Part shown: one piece after another, positions 20,408 to 29,201 of the stretch
How the letters are laid out: each line of letters begins with the position of its first letter
How positions within the stretch are numbered: the stretch's first letter is position 1
DNA from: Cryomorpha sp963748925
GTDB taxonomy: Bacteria > Bacteroidota > Bacteroidia > Flavobacteriales_D > Cryomorphaceae
Length of the DNA stretch: 64,000 nt
Direction of reading: 5' to 3'
Assembly (NCBI GenBank): GCA_963748925.1
Contig: CAVVKG010000009.1
Span: forward strand, 1-64,000
The notes under the pieces: generated by a model
Seen by the model: the letters and a program-made list of their open reading frames with translations, nothing else
Databases searched by the model: none
Told to the model about the DNA's origin: nothing
Translations under genes and position numbers: made by a program

Positions 20408-21140
20408 AACGATAGATCTGGTGGAGCTTGATGGAGTGGTGAGTAGCGAGACTAATACAGGAGTTTGGTCCACAGCGGGTGATGGAGAATTCTTCCCGAA
20501 TATTGTTGCTCTCGATGCCTTCTATGAACCAGGACCAAATGACTTGGCAAATGGCGAAGTAGACCTTACACTTACTTCAACTAACTCTGCTCTTTGTTCT
20601 GAGAATAGCTCAACGCTTACGATAGAATTCCAACCATTGCCGGTTGCTGATGCAGGTGCCAATCACGTAGTGTGTGGTGACCTTGAGCAAGTGCAATTAC
20701 TTGGAAACGTTAGTGGTGCTACTGGAGGAGTTTGGAGCACGGCAGGTTCTGGTACTTTCTTCCCGAATGATAGCGTACTTACAGCTCTTTATACTCCATC
20801 ATCAGCCGACAGCCTTAATGGTTCTGTAGCCCTCACGCTTACTACTTATGGTAATGGCGAGTGTGCTGGCGATATGGATCAAATGCAAATATTGTTCTCA
20901 GGAGCAGTTGCCGCATTAGCCGGTCCAGATCAGGATGTATGTGAAAACAGTGATGTAATTGACCTAGTAGGAGCTGTAGAAGAATCAGATGCATACGAGT
21001 GGGGTACGATGGGTACAGGTAGCTTTGCGCCTTCAAGTGCAAACCTTACTACGACGTATCTTGCCTTCGGAGGAGGACAAGACCCAGGGAAGTGTAACAC
21101 TTTACCTCATGGCAGCAGGAACAGGAAACTGTCCTTCTAA
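20340..21140 (+). CDS. Giant adhesin, fragment 4 (repeats 36-38)
   Basis: Fourth-frame part of the same adhesin, with repeats starting VFAGGNIDVC, ADAGANHVVC and ALAGPDQDVC. Repeat identity to the consensus is low here, as expected near the edge of a repeat array. The frame is left near 21063 at CTTG, where the next frame gives YLPSEEDKTQGSVTL. Confidence 0.7.
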   Translation: MNLNCTFGTAAYVFAGGNIDVCKTIDLVELDGVVSSETNTGVWSTAGDGEFFPNIVALDAFYEPGPNDLANGEVDLTLTSTNSALCSENSSTLTIEFQPLPVADAGANHVVCGDLEQVQLLGNVSGATGGVWSTAGSGTFFPNDSVLTALYTPSSADSLNGSVALTLTTYGNGECAGDMDQMQILFSGAVAALAGPDQDVCENSDVIDLVGAVEESDAYEWGTMGTGSFAPSSANLTTTYLAFGGGQDPGKCNTLPHGSRNRKLSF

Positions 21141-22743
21141 TACAGATTCGCTCTATGTTACTTTCGACGCTCTTCCGGTAATTACTACTCAGGCAAGTGT
21201 TGAGTCATGTATCTCAAGTGATGAAGTAGCCCTTGCCTCTGATGTGTCTGGTGCTGCTTCAGTACTATGGTCATCAACCGGCGGTGGAACCTTCAGCCCG
21301 AACGGAACAGTGCAGGATGTTGTGTACATTCCTACTGCAGGCGAAATTGCATCGGGTGATGCAACGGTAACTCTATCGGCTATAGCCGGAAACTCCTGTG
21401 GAACTGTTACAGAAACTGTAACGATTACCTTCCGGGAAGAGGCTGTAGTTAATGCCGGTACAGATGTAGTAGCTTGTGAAACTGATGAATCACTAACCCT
21501 TGCTGGTACGATAACAGGTGCCGGATACGGTGGACAGTGGAGTACCAATGCATTTGGAAACTTCTCAGATGCAACTGCACTTGATAGTGATTACAATTTC
21601 GGTACGAACGACATTCTTATCGGTAATGCCAGACTAATTCTTACATCTACAAATAACGGAGCATGCCCTGCTGTAGCTGATACAATAAACATTGTGATTA
21701 ACCGTCAGCCTAGCGTTGATGCAGGAACTGATGCCTTTGTATGTAAATCTACCGGTGTAGTTTCCCTAAATGGTGATGTAGAGTTTGCAGAATCTACAAT
21801 GTGGTCTACCCTTGGTGATGGTGTTTTCTTGCCATCTGGTGAAGAGATTGATACGGAATATGTAATTGGAAATGTAGATGGAACAAGTGGCCTGGTAAAC
21901 CTTGTCCTTACGGCAAATGCCCTTCCTGGCTGTGCATCTGCAAGTGATACGGTAGCTGTGAATATCAACAACCCGCTGGTGGCCGGATTTAGCAATGGAG
22001 TGGCTTGTGCCGAGTCTGCAGTTCAGTTTCTGGATGAAACGGAAGTATTATCCGGTCAGATTTCGAGCTGGAGATGGGATTTCGGTGGAGGAAACATTTC
22101 GAATCAGCAGAATCCATTGTTTGTATTCAACACACCCGGATCAAGAAGTGTAGAGCTAGTAGTGTCAAGCACATTAGGATGTAATGATACAATTGTACAA
22201 CTAATAAATATTGTTGAAGGACCTAATGCAAGCTTCGAGATTAGCGATAATCCTGCTCCTATCAACTTTGATGTTCGCTTTAACGACACATCAGTAGGTG
22301 CTGAGACCTGGAACTGGACATTCGGTGACTTTGTGGGAACCTCTGACATTCAGAACCCAACTTACAACTATCCTACAGAAGGAAATTACAATGTAACGCT
22401 TACAGTAATTGATGATGTAGGATGTGTCGACACCGCCAGAACAACCATCACGATTGAAGGATTCCTGGTATTGCCCCCAAGGCTACCGAATACCTTCTCG
22501 CCAAACAACGATGGTATGAACGATGTGTATCTGGTACGTGGTGGACCCTTTACAGAACTTGAGTTTACAGTATATGACGGATGGGGTAGTGAAATATTCA
22601 AAACTACCGATCAGAATATAGGCTGGGACGGAACAGAAGGTGGAAAACAATCTCCGACAGGCGTATATGTCTACACGGTGAAAGCTACCAACCTGAAAGG
22701 AGATTCATTCGACTACTCAGGTAAAATCAACTTAATACGATAG
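20989..22743 (+). CDS. Giant adhesin, C-terminal fragment (last repeats, two PKD domains, gliding-motility C-terminal domain)
   Basis: Real adhesin sequence begins at about 21065 (LPSEEDKTQGSV). After three more repeats come two PKD domains (WRWDFGGGNISNQQNP...F, and WNWTFGDFVG...NPTYNYPTEGNY). These are followed by the type B T9SS sorting domain: LPNTFSPNNDGMNDVY, ELEFTVYDGWGSEIF, GWDGTEGGKQSPTGVYVY and a terminal SGKINLIR. The stop is 17 bases before the PorP/SprF gene, so the two are almost certainly co-transcribed. Confidence 0.85.
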   Translation: MHTSGVRWVQVALRLQVQTLLRRILPSEEDKTQGSVTLYLMAAGTGNCPSNTDSLYVTFDALPVITTQASVESCISSDEVALASDVSGAASVLWSSTGGGTFSPNGTVQDVVYIPTAGEIASGDATVTLSAIAGNSCGTVTETVTITFREEAVVNAGTDVVACETDESLTLAGTITGAGYGGQWSTNAFGNFSDATALDSDYNFGTNDILIGNARLILTSTNNGACPAVADTINIVINRQPSVDAGTDAFVCKSTGVVSLNGDVEFAESTMWSTLGDGVFLPSGEEIDTEYVIGNVDGTSGLVNLVLTANALPGCASASDTVAVNINNPLVAGFSNGVACAESAVQFLDETEVLSGQISSWRWDFGGGNISNQQNPLFVFNTPGSRSVELVVSSTLGCNDTIVQLINIVEGPNASFEISDNPAPINFDVRFNDTSVGAETWNWTFGDFVGTSDIQNPTYNYPTEGNYNVTLTVIDDVGCVDTARTTITIEGFLVLPPRLPNTFSPNNDGMNDVYLVRGGPFTELEFTVYDGWGSEIFKTTDQNIGWDGTEGGKQSPTGVYVYTVKATNLKGDSFDYSGKINLIR

Positions 22744-22760
22744 TCATAATTAATACAATA

Positions 22761-23757
22761 GTGATGAAAAAGATAATTAACAATATTCCAACACTGCTTA
22801 TTGGATTGGTTATGACCTGTACCATAAGCAACAGAGTATCGGCTCAGGATGCACAGATATCACAGTTTGATTCTGCACCGGTCATGTTTAATCCGGCAAA
22901 CACAGGAATGCTGAAATTTACTGACATGCGTATTGCAGCGCTTTACCGCAGTCAGTGGAGTTCGCTCGCCACAAGCTTCAACACCTTCGCGATGTCCTTT
23001 GATATGGCCGCATCCGATAGATTAGGTTTCGGGGGTGTATTTGTAAATACCGATGAAGCTAACGTGATTAACACGTCAAACTTTCTGATATCGGGTGCTT
23101 ATCAAATTACTGATCCCAACCAGACCAAATATATGATAACGACTGGTGTTCAATTAGGAATACTTTACAAAAGGTTGAATGTAAACGATATGATTTTCGA
23201 CAGCCAGTTTGATGGGTACAATTTTGATGGTGACCTACCCAGTATGGAGACCTTTACGAATACGTCCCGATTTATGCTTGACGCCAATATCGGTGTAAGC
23301 TATAAATCTACAGATCGCACCAAGAAAGGTTAATCCTTTTGCAGATGCAGCACTATTTCACATCACCACTCCAAATGAATCATTTATTGGTGAGGAAAAA
23401 TCGAAACTTCCTATGCGCATAATGGGTAATATAGGAGCGCGTATTGAAGTAAACCGAGACTTGCTTGTTGAGCCTTCTGTGATTTATAACAGACAGAGAG
23501 AATCGCAGCAATTTCAGCCGAATGTAATGGCTTACTACACCGTTTCCGGTACTGCGTACCAGGCAATTGGTGGATTTAGCTACCGAACTGAAGATGCGGT
23601 TATTATTCATGCGGGTATCCGTCACAACTCGAATATTTTCAGAATATCGTATGATGTAAATACGTCGGGTTTGAGCACTTACTCTAAAAACCGTGGAGCG
23701 CTTGAATTTACAGTAATATACCGACCGGGTCGTCGCTCATCGAGAGCGATTTACTAA
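22761..23757 (+). pseudogene. PorP/SprF family T9SS outer-membrane protein, one +1 frameshift
   Basis: PorP/SprF-family protein, needed for export or surface attachment of the adjacent type B adhesin. The first frame (22761-23333) starts with a signal peptide (ending SAQD) and the family landmarks DAQISQFDSAPVMFNPANTG and YRSQWSSLATSFNTFAMSFD. The second frame (to 23757) gives the C-terminal barrel (RIMGNIGARIEVN ... AGIRHNSNIFRISYDVN...GALEFTVIY). The switch is at AAGAAAGGT, 23325-23329: one base fewer gives KKVNPFADAALFHI and removes the stop at 23331. The repaired gene has 332 codons, normal for the family. It lies directly downstream of the adhesin, the usual order for this pair. Confidence 0.85.
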
Positions 23758-23785
23758 AAGGTTTTAAAATATAGTTTAAGGGGGA

Positions 23786-23823
23786 AAGAGCCGTGCTTCA
23801 ATTGTGAAGGCGGCTCTTTTTTT
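23786..23823 (+). terminator. Rho-independent terminator of the adhesin-porP/sprF unit
   Basis: AGAGCCG ... CGGCTCT stem extended by TGCTTCA / TGAAG around an ATTG loop, followed by seven T; it starts 28 bases after the porP/sprF stop. Confidence 0.85.
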
Positions 23824-23935
23824 ATTCTATTAATGATTATCGCATTCCCTCAAAAAAACAGTTCAATTCCAACTCTATATTTTAGATAATTCTGTTCAGA
23901 ATCTTTTATAGTCATTCCCAACTCATCCCCAATAT

Positions 23936-23970
23936 CAAAAAAAAAGCGCAACCGAAATTCCGGTTACGCT
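23936..23970 (-). terminator. Rho-independent terminator of the 24002-25360 gene
   Basis: On the minus strand, GCGTAACCG / CGGTTGCGC stem with a GAATT-type loop followed by a run of nine T (A-run at 23937-23945). It is 30 bases past the stop and convergent with the terminator at 23786-23823. Confidence 0.85.
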
Positions 23971-24001
23971 CTTGATCTTTTTTGAATTAATATCTAAAGA
24001 C

Positions 24002-25360
24002 TTACTCCTTAATTAACTTAAGCGTTCTCATACCTTCTAGAGTAGTTGCCCGCACAAAGTAAAGTCCCGCCTTAAATTCTGAAGCAACTATACGAACTTG
24101 TTTAGAATTTGGCGTAAAGGCAGCAACTTCCTGACCGAGCATATTGTAAACTTCCACACGCACCAGCTCAGATCTCTTAGAAGTGATGGTCCAGAAGTCT
24201 GTTGATGGGTTTGGATAAGCCTCAAAAGCCGACTCTGGAAGAGTTGGTAAACCTACCGTACCATCTTTAGAGAAGAAAATGTTGTCAAAAAACACATCGC
24301 CATTTCCATCAAATTTGTACTGATTCACAGCATCCAGCGTATATGTAAAACTCCCCGTTGGATAGTCAAGAAAGTGTTGCAGTGGGATAGAAACTCTCAC
24401 CCACTCATCCTGAACAAGTGCCTCATCACCTGCCGCAGCTATTGAGTAGCGCGGTTCTTCGGGTGCACCACCGGGAATACCATTTGAAGCATTGATCACA
24501 TAGAAATTAAAACCGGTTGAATTACGCGCCCAGTAGTCAAAATGTACTGAGTCATATTCAGTGATGTCAACATTTGTCCAGTCAGCACCATAGAAAGTTA
24601 GTCCTTGCACTTTTCCGGTATTGTTGCCTTCAATTTGAATTTCTGAGACAGTGCCTGCACCTTGGAAGGCGTTAAGATTTAAATTTTCAACCGTATTGTT
24701 GAGGTAGAAATCGCTATAAACGGAAATAACCAAATCTTCGTCGATAGTAGGATCGGGGGCAGGAGTCATAGGATCCAGCGGGTCAGGGCCGGCAGGTCCA
24801 AAAACCACATTATCAAAGTACACCGTATGTCCGGTTTCTCTCGGACCGTAGCTAGGGAAGAAGATAATCTGATCTGGCTGACCTCCAAGCGGGTCACCAA
24901 TCCATGCAGAAATATTGAAAGTAACCTGAACCCACGCATCTGCAATGTCATTTTGTATAACTACTTCCGGAAAAGCCGCTCCGGATGGTGTCGCAAACTT
25001 AAGAGCAACAGGAGCAGCAAAACCTTCCTGGTAAAACATCAGGCTCACAGAGCTATTTTCAGTAGTGAAGGAAAAGGCTCCGAGGTCTGCATTGTGTGCA
25101 GATTCGCATCCCGCACTTCCCCATGCTGCATCGGTAGCATATTCAATTTCCATCTTGGCTACAGTAGTTGATGGATTAGTAGCGTCTACTGATACATTTG
25201 GTACAATTGAAAAAGTGGGGTTGTTCTCACCCTCAGGTGCTTCAAAAGTGGCCCAGGTCCAGTCGGCACCAATACCACCTTCTTCAAAATCGATTGGGGC
25301 GTTTTGTCCAAAGGCTAAAGTGCCTGCGAAAAATAATGGGATTAGATAAAATTTTTTCAT
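24002..25360 (-). CDS. Secreted T9SS type A protein with two carbohydrate-binding-like domains
   Basis: Protein of 452 residues. It has a signal peptide MKKFYLIPLFFAGTLAFGQ, then two beta-sandwich domains (about 20-190 and 210-370) that both end in an F/YFDNxxF strand, as carbohydrate-binding modules attached to Bacteroidota glycoside hydrolases do. A T9SS type A sorting domain ends the protein (EAYPNPSTDFWTI, VEVYNMLGQEVA, AGLYFVRA, LIKE end). No hydrolase domain is present, so it is likely a binding or surface protein for polysaccharide. It is a single-gene unit with its own terminator. The family resemblance is by pattern; the sugar bound is unknown. Confidence 0.75.
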   Translation of the reverse strand: MKKFYLIPLFFAGTLAFGQNAPIDFEEGGIGADWTWATFEAPEGENNPTFSIVPNVSVDATNPSTTVAKMEIEYATDAAWGSAGCESAHNADLGAFSFTTENSSVSLMFYQEGFAAPVALKFATPSGAAFPEVVIQNDIADAWVQVTFNISAWIGDPLGGQPDQIIFFPSYGPRETGHTVYFDNVVFGPAGPDPLDPMTPAPDPTIDEDLVISVYSDFYLNNTVENLNLNAFQGAGTVSEIQIEGNNTGKVQGLTFYGADWTNVDITEYDSVHFDYWARNSTGFNFYVINASNGIPGGAPEEPRYSIAAAGDEALVQDEWVRVSIPLQHFLDYPTGSFTYTLDAVNQYKFDGNGDVFFDNIFFSKDGTVGLPTLPESAFEAYPNPSTDFWTITSKRSELVRVEVYNMLGQEVAAFTPNSKQVRIVASEFKAGLYFVRATTLEGMRTLKLIKE

Positions 25361-26077
25361 AAGAAAGGTTTTAAAGAATGAGTGAATTAGATATGTACAA
25401 TATACACTGAGATTCTATCATCACACCACATTTCTAATTGCACAACGGTACATCTTGACTACATCAAATCACACTTTTAAGACCTATTGTTAAAAATGGA
25501 CTGTCAAGTTCACAGCATTCCGAAAGCCTAATAAAATCAATATTCAGAGAAGGTATAAAGCTTTTAGATCAGGTATTTTGAAAAACCCTGAAGAGATAAA
25601 CAGGTTTTCTCAAAGAGGTTTTTTACGGTTTAAAGAGTGTGTTTTTAACACCAGGAAATTGTCGAAAGATTTTGACAAGGTTTTTCTCATCTCTGAGCCA
25701 AACAGAATCCCTGAAATGCTCGAAGAGGTTTCAAAAGGTGAAAAAATATAACTCAACCTAATTTATCTCAACGGGCAGTATTGTGCTGGATACACCCCTT
25801 CATAAATTATAATAAGTTGATCGCTTATAGATCTAATGCTGAAGCAATACAACTGAAGAAGAGCCGACGAAGCGAAATGCTCGTGAACGGGCAGTCGGGG
25901 TTGGTGAAATTGGTGTTTTTGCTGGCCATGAAAAACATTTTTTCGGTAGCTATCAGATACAAATCTGTCCGATTGTTGCCAACCAACCAACTCTAATTGG
26001 ATTTTGTTATTCCTGATAAATACCAAATTTCGTTACATTCCTTGATTTTAGGATGTTTTTACACCTTTTCCGATACA
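25361..26077. other. Long intergenic region, no gene recognised
   Basis: About 720 bases. It must include the promoter of the minus-strand gene at its left and of the XRE regulator at its right. A plus-strand frame open from about 25490 to its stop at 25749-25751 (ending EMLEEVSKGEKI) has no start codon, and the ORF at 25781-25996 has no family features; neither was called. Confidence 0.4.
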
Positions 26078-26413
26078 ATGAGCACAGGTAAAATAATCGC
26101 CGAACTGCGGAAGCAAAAGAACTGGTCGCAGACCGAGCTGGCCAAGGAAAGCCAGATCTCCCGTGTAATGATCGGTAAGTATGAACGTGATGAAGCAAGT
26201 CCGTCTATTGATGCAGCTAAGAAGATTGCGGACTCCCTGGGGGTGTCGCTTGATGCGCTTGTTGGCAAAGGGCTCAACGCTGGCTTTGACAAGCCTACCC
26301 TGGCCAGGATGCAGGCGGTCATGGAAATGGATGAAAGCAAAAAAAACGTGCTGCTCGATCTGATTGATACATACATCAGGGATTACAGGGCCAAAAAAGC
26401 GTATGCATCTTAA
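26078..26413 (+). CDS. XRE-family HTH transcriptional regulator
   Basis: Small DNA-binding protein of 111 residues. An N-terminal lambda-repressor-type helix-turn-helix spans about residues 5-60 (LRKQKNWSQTELAKES, then SRVMIGKYERDEASPSIDA and the hydrophobic ALVGKG end). A short C-terminal helical segment (KNVLLDLIDTYIRDY) probably dimerises. The ATG at 26078 is chosen because the HTH starts about five residues later; an in-frame extension to 25997 adds 27 residues of no domain character. Such proteins in accessory zones often regulate mobile or toxin loci; the target here is unknown. Confidence 0.8.
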   Translation: MSTGKIIAELRKQKNWSQTELAKESQISRVMIGKYERDEASPSIDAAKKIADSLGVSLDALVGKGLNAGFDKPTLARMQAVMEMDESKKNVLLDLIDTYIRDYRAKKAYAS

Positions 26414-26509
26414 TTTCGGAAGCGTGCCGATAAATTTGATTAGAAGGGTAAGGTTAGATTTTAAGAAAGTGAACGTTTCATATTTTTATGGATGTCAGGA
26501 TAGGTAAAT

Positions 26510-26971
26510 TTAATATTCAAGAAAACTTCTCCAATATTTTATAGCATTTTGGCGTCTCTCGCTTTGCAGCCATTCTGCTACATCAATTTCTTGATTGTAG
26601 TAAATAAGCGCATCCTTTTTGTGTATGGCGCATAAAATAATATTAGCATTCCAACTCGTGCTATCATTATTAAGAAGTTCGAGCCATTGAGAAACTTCAA
26701 TATCAAGTAAAAATTCTTTTGTGTGATCACCTATATCTAATACTACAAGAGTCTTTGCTGGCTCGAAAGAACCATCATCTTTAAAAGATGCATTGGTGCG
26801 CGCAACGTCATAATCTATTTTTGAATAAAAGATTCTCATAGAACTATTTGAGCCTTGACCTATCACCAAATTATTGAATGATGCAAGAATAAAAACAACG
26901 CTAATAATAAAGCTTGACGTAACTCTATTTTGTTTTTGTGCTATCTTGATTTTCATCTTTTTGAAGTTCAT
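26510..26971 (-). CDS. Small secreted protein, candidate immunity protein
   Basis: Protein of 153 residues with an N-terminal lysine-rich stretch and hydrophobic segment ending NNLVIGQ, so it is exported to the periplasm or anchored. The rest is acidic and soluble and matches no family I recognise. It starts 42 bases after the stop of the degraded Rhs toxin tip (27014-27556), in the same orientation. That is the usual place of the cognate immunity gene; this role is inference from position. Codon use is AT-rich compared with the flanking housekeeping genes, in line with a transferred cassette. Confidence 0.6.
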   Translation of the reverse strand: MNFKKMKIKIAQKQNRVTSSFIISVVFILASFNNLVIGQGSNSSMRIFYSKIDYDVARTNASFKDDGSFEPAKTLVVLDIGDHTKEFLLDIEVSQWLELLNNDSTSWNANIILCAIHKKDALIYYNQEIDVAEWLQSERRQNAIKYWRSFLEY

Positions 26972-27013
26972 ATTGCCTTAACTCATTACCTTGATAAATA
27001 TAAAAATCTTTAA

Positions 27014-27556
27014 TCATTTCTCCTGTTGATGTTCTTTCTGCATTCTCAAAATCACTTTCGTAAAAATTTTAAGTCGTTCCCGAGTTTCATCAATAGAGAA
27101 ATTATCTAAGATATATTGTCTTTGTTCTTCTGAAGAATACCCTTCACCATACCCCAACTCCAAACTAACAAGCGACTGATTAACCACACCTTTGACTTCA
27201 AGTTGATATGCTTTTAAAGCATATTCTTCCATATTTCCATCAAATTAACCATTTCTAACCTGTGAGACAAGATCATTGTACTCTTCATTAAGCGTCATAT
27301 TGGACATTTCATGAGTCAGTTCTAACACCACTTTTTCAATTGTCTCATAACCAGCTATAGTAACTTTACCAGATGCATAAGTTCTAGATTCTTCAGCTTA
27401 CCTCACCCGCTCGTTGATGTTATCGATGGTTATACAACTTTCAATCATCAAATCCAGAAAAACTGAAGATTGCATCCTAGTTATAATCACATCCTTTAAA
27501 TCAGGTGGATCATCTCCTCTTGGATCATTCCAAAATATTGGGTTATTATAGAAACC
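27014..27556 (-). pseudogene. Rhs toxin C-terminal tip, two in-frame TAA codons
   Basis: One continuous reading frame from 27556 down to 27014 encodes the end of an Rhs core (GFYNNPIFWNDPRGDDPPDL) and a toxin domain. The domain has GKVTIAGYETIEKVVLELTH followed by EMSN, and then YALKAYQLEVKGVVNQ. The order of a THE motif and a later glutamate-rich helix resembles Rhs-associated putative metallopeptidase toxins. The frame is cut by TAA at 27398-27400 and at 27245-27247 but never shifts. Upstream, the rest of the Rhs core is missing: a TGA sits at 27557-27559 and the sequence beyond it is unrelated. This is an orphan tip, either decayed or kept as a recombination reserve. The last 72 codons (27014-27232) could be translated alone from an ATG. 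Confidence 0.65.
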
Positions 27557-27666
27557 TCATACTTTGATACACTACCGAACTCCCCTATGTTGAAATGTAT
27601 CAGTATAAAGTCGTGAAATGTTGAAAACTTCCTTTGATTTAGTCTTAGAATACGGCGCGAGTAGTA

Positions 27667-28170
27667 TTATTTACTATTCATTTCAATAAACAGATCTGTG
27701 AAAGCCTCGGAATACAGAACTTTATTAGAATCAGGTTCATGCGCCATTAACAATTTCGTAAGCTCGACTCCACCTGAATAAGTTTTGTCATTGAGCTGCA
27801 TAATCCCGTTTCTACCTATGTAAATAACAGTGGTATCAGATTCCGTAATTAATGAGCATTTATACCTAACATTATAAATATCTTCAAATGAAGGAATCAG
27901 AGCATTACAAAATGAATTTATCTCAGAAACTATTACGCTGTCAGTTATTGTACCAGAATGTTTATCCTCAATCTGATTGAAATAATCTATCGAAAAATTC
28001 CTAGTATGTTTATACCATGGTATTGTTTCATACATAACCTTTGTAATCAAGTTTGACCGGTTTGACCGTGAGTTATCAGGCAAACACGAAGCTGAAACTA
28101 TCACTCCAATTAACAATAAAACAAGACATCTTCCTCGATTCAAATTATTCTCCTTGTCCATTCTCATCAA
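27667..28170 (-). CDS. Small lipoprotein, candidate immunity protein
   Basis: Protein of 167 residues with a lipoprotein signal: a hydrophobic segment CLVLLLIGVIVSAS followed by cysteine and then LPD. The mature domain (about 140 residues) is not recognised. The true start may be the third methionine (28161), which shortens the leader to MDKENNLNRGR. It lies 76 bases downstream of the Rhs/M91-like toxin tip in the same orientation. A membrane-anchored immunity protein against a periplasm-acting or incoming toxin is the likely role (inference from position). Confidence 0.6.
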   Translation of the reverse strand: MMRMDKENNLNRGRCLVLLLIGVIVSASCLPDNSRSNRSNLITKVMYETIPWYKHTRNFSIDYFNQIEDKHSGTITDSVIVSEINSFCNALIPSFEDIYNVRYKCSLITESDTTVIYIGRNGIMQLNDKTYSGGVELTKLLMAHEPDSNKVLYSEAFTDLFIEMNSK

Positions 28171-28246
28171 TTTTCTTAAAATGTTTTTTTCTTGCTTTAC
28201 CGTCCTTAGCAGCCGTGGTGCTTGTTGAAGATTGTGTAGTATACCC

Positions 28247-29080
28247 TTAACCTAAATCCATAGTTTTGTATGTTCCGGACCGGGTTCCTTGTCCTAAATC
28301 ATTTCCGACCTGCTGTTCATTTTCAAATTGTCGTTGCCCTTCTGCGTCATAATAACCACCTAAAACAGAACCATGTTGTTTCCAAGCCTTCAAAGCTGCC
28401 TTTAATGCAGCTTTATCTCCAGAAGTCAACGCCGCATCAATTGCCTCAAGCAAAGGGACTTCTAATACAAAATGATCAAGTTCATCAAACAGTGCAATAG
28501 CTGGAATATGAAGTATTTCACCTCCTTCAAAAATATCTCCTTCAATGGGACTCCAATCAATTTTGGAGTTCTCTGATGGCTTAGAAGTAAATTCACCGGT
28601 ATCAAGTCTATCCGCGGTGAATTGAACCTCCACCACTCTACTTGTTTTAATAGCCTTATCGATTATGGAAGCTGCTAATTCGGAATTGTCTTGTAAATAA
28701 TTTAAAGATTCTATTGCCTCTTTAACAAAGTCATTTCCAGTATTATCTACCATCCCTGAAGTGTATGTAACAAAAACAGTTTCACCTGTATTGTTCTTAT
28801 AATAAATTCTAATTTCCTCCCCATTAGGGTTCACCGCAACAATAGGACTATTCCCGACAAAATTACAGGGAGACATACCGAGATACTTCACTGCCAACGG
28901 ATCCACACTCAACTACCTACCCAACCTCGGATCATACCCACTCGCCCCAAAATCAATCTGGTTCCCCGCCCCCTTCACTTCATCATCCTTTTCCGTACCG
29001 TTAAAACCATACCTATAGTCCCCACCATTATAACTCCTACCCGGCATCACCATCCCAAATGGATAGTAATTAAGCCCCGT
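28247..29080 (-). pseudogene. Rhs core remnant with M91-like metallopeptidase toxin tip, in-frame TAG
   Basis: The frame from 29080 down to 28247 reads as the end of an Rhs repeat protein: YYPFGMVMPGRSY, YRYGFNGTEKDDEV, YDPRLGR, a TAG, LSVDPLA, YLGMSPCNFVGNSPIVAVNP. A toxin domain of about 180 residues follows. The TAG (28913-28915) replaces the aromatic codon normal at this place (YDPRLGRW/F-LSVDPLA), consistent with a single-base change from TGG. The toxin part has SKIDWSPIEG, an FDELDHF segment, YYDAEGQRQFENEQQ and GTRSGTY, the order seen in Rhs-linked M91-type peptidases, but the first His of the expected HELDH is Asp. The frame upstream is stopped by TAA at 29081-29083, and the remainder of the Rhs gene is absent. 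Translation from the TTG at 28912 would give a 221-residue tip. Confidence 0.65.
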
Positions 29081-29201
29081 TTATTTGCTACGCACACTTT
29101 TTCCTATTCCGTCGCCAAAAATTTTCAAGTTTTCGCTTAATGCGGTTTCGCTCTCGTAATATGTAAGTTTAGGACATCCCCTCTTGCAAATCGAAAGGTA
29201 C

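Larger units (their letters stand above)
11127..21975 (+). repeat. About 41 tandem coding repeats of about 264 bp
   Basis: By eye, 41 occurrences of the anchor xxAGxDxxxCxNN...LNG can be counted between residue 463 of the first frame and the first PKD domain, spaced about 88 codons apart. Each repeat has a cysteine in the anchor and usually a second in the TTTGNGxC segment, a possible intra-repeat disulfide. Repeats are most uniform between about 13.5 and 17.5 kb and decay toward both ends. Confidence 0.85.
9741..22743 (+). pseudogene. Giant SprB-like repeat adhesin with gliding C-terminal domain, whole locus with four +1 frameshifts
   Basis: A single giant surface adhesin is encoded here in five consecutive frames. 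Its length (13,003 bases) becomes a multiple of three (4,333 codons) after removing four single surplus bases, near 17376-17379 (CTTG), 19663-19666 (CTTG), 20357-20360 (TTTT) and 21061-21064 (CTTG). At each site the repeat consensus continues without loss in the next frame. Architecture: signal peptide ending ATAQ; IgGFc-binding-like N-terminal domain (residues about 40-460); about 41 repeats of about 88 residues; two PKD domains; and a gliding-motility-associated (type B) C-terminal domain with LPNTFSPNNDGMND and SGKINLIR. Type B domains are exported by T9SS with a dedicated PorP/SprF protein, which is the next gene. Homology to F. johnsoniae SprB is in architecture, not claimed at sequence level. 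Whether it is broken or mis-sequenced is discussed in the findings. Confidence 0.8.

Noticed and set aside
25490..25751. Plus-strand frame open for about 85 codons, ending EMLEEVSKGEKI
   Set aside because: No ATG, GTG or TTG at its beginning (closed by TAA upstream) and no family motif; kept as a possible remnant only.
28913..28915. Stop-codon recoding (TAG or TAA read through) in the Rhs remnants
   Set aside because: TAA, TAG and TGA are used as ordinary stops by intact genes of the window, so simple nonsense mutation explains the in-frame stops better.
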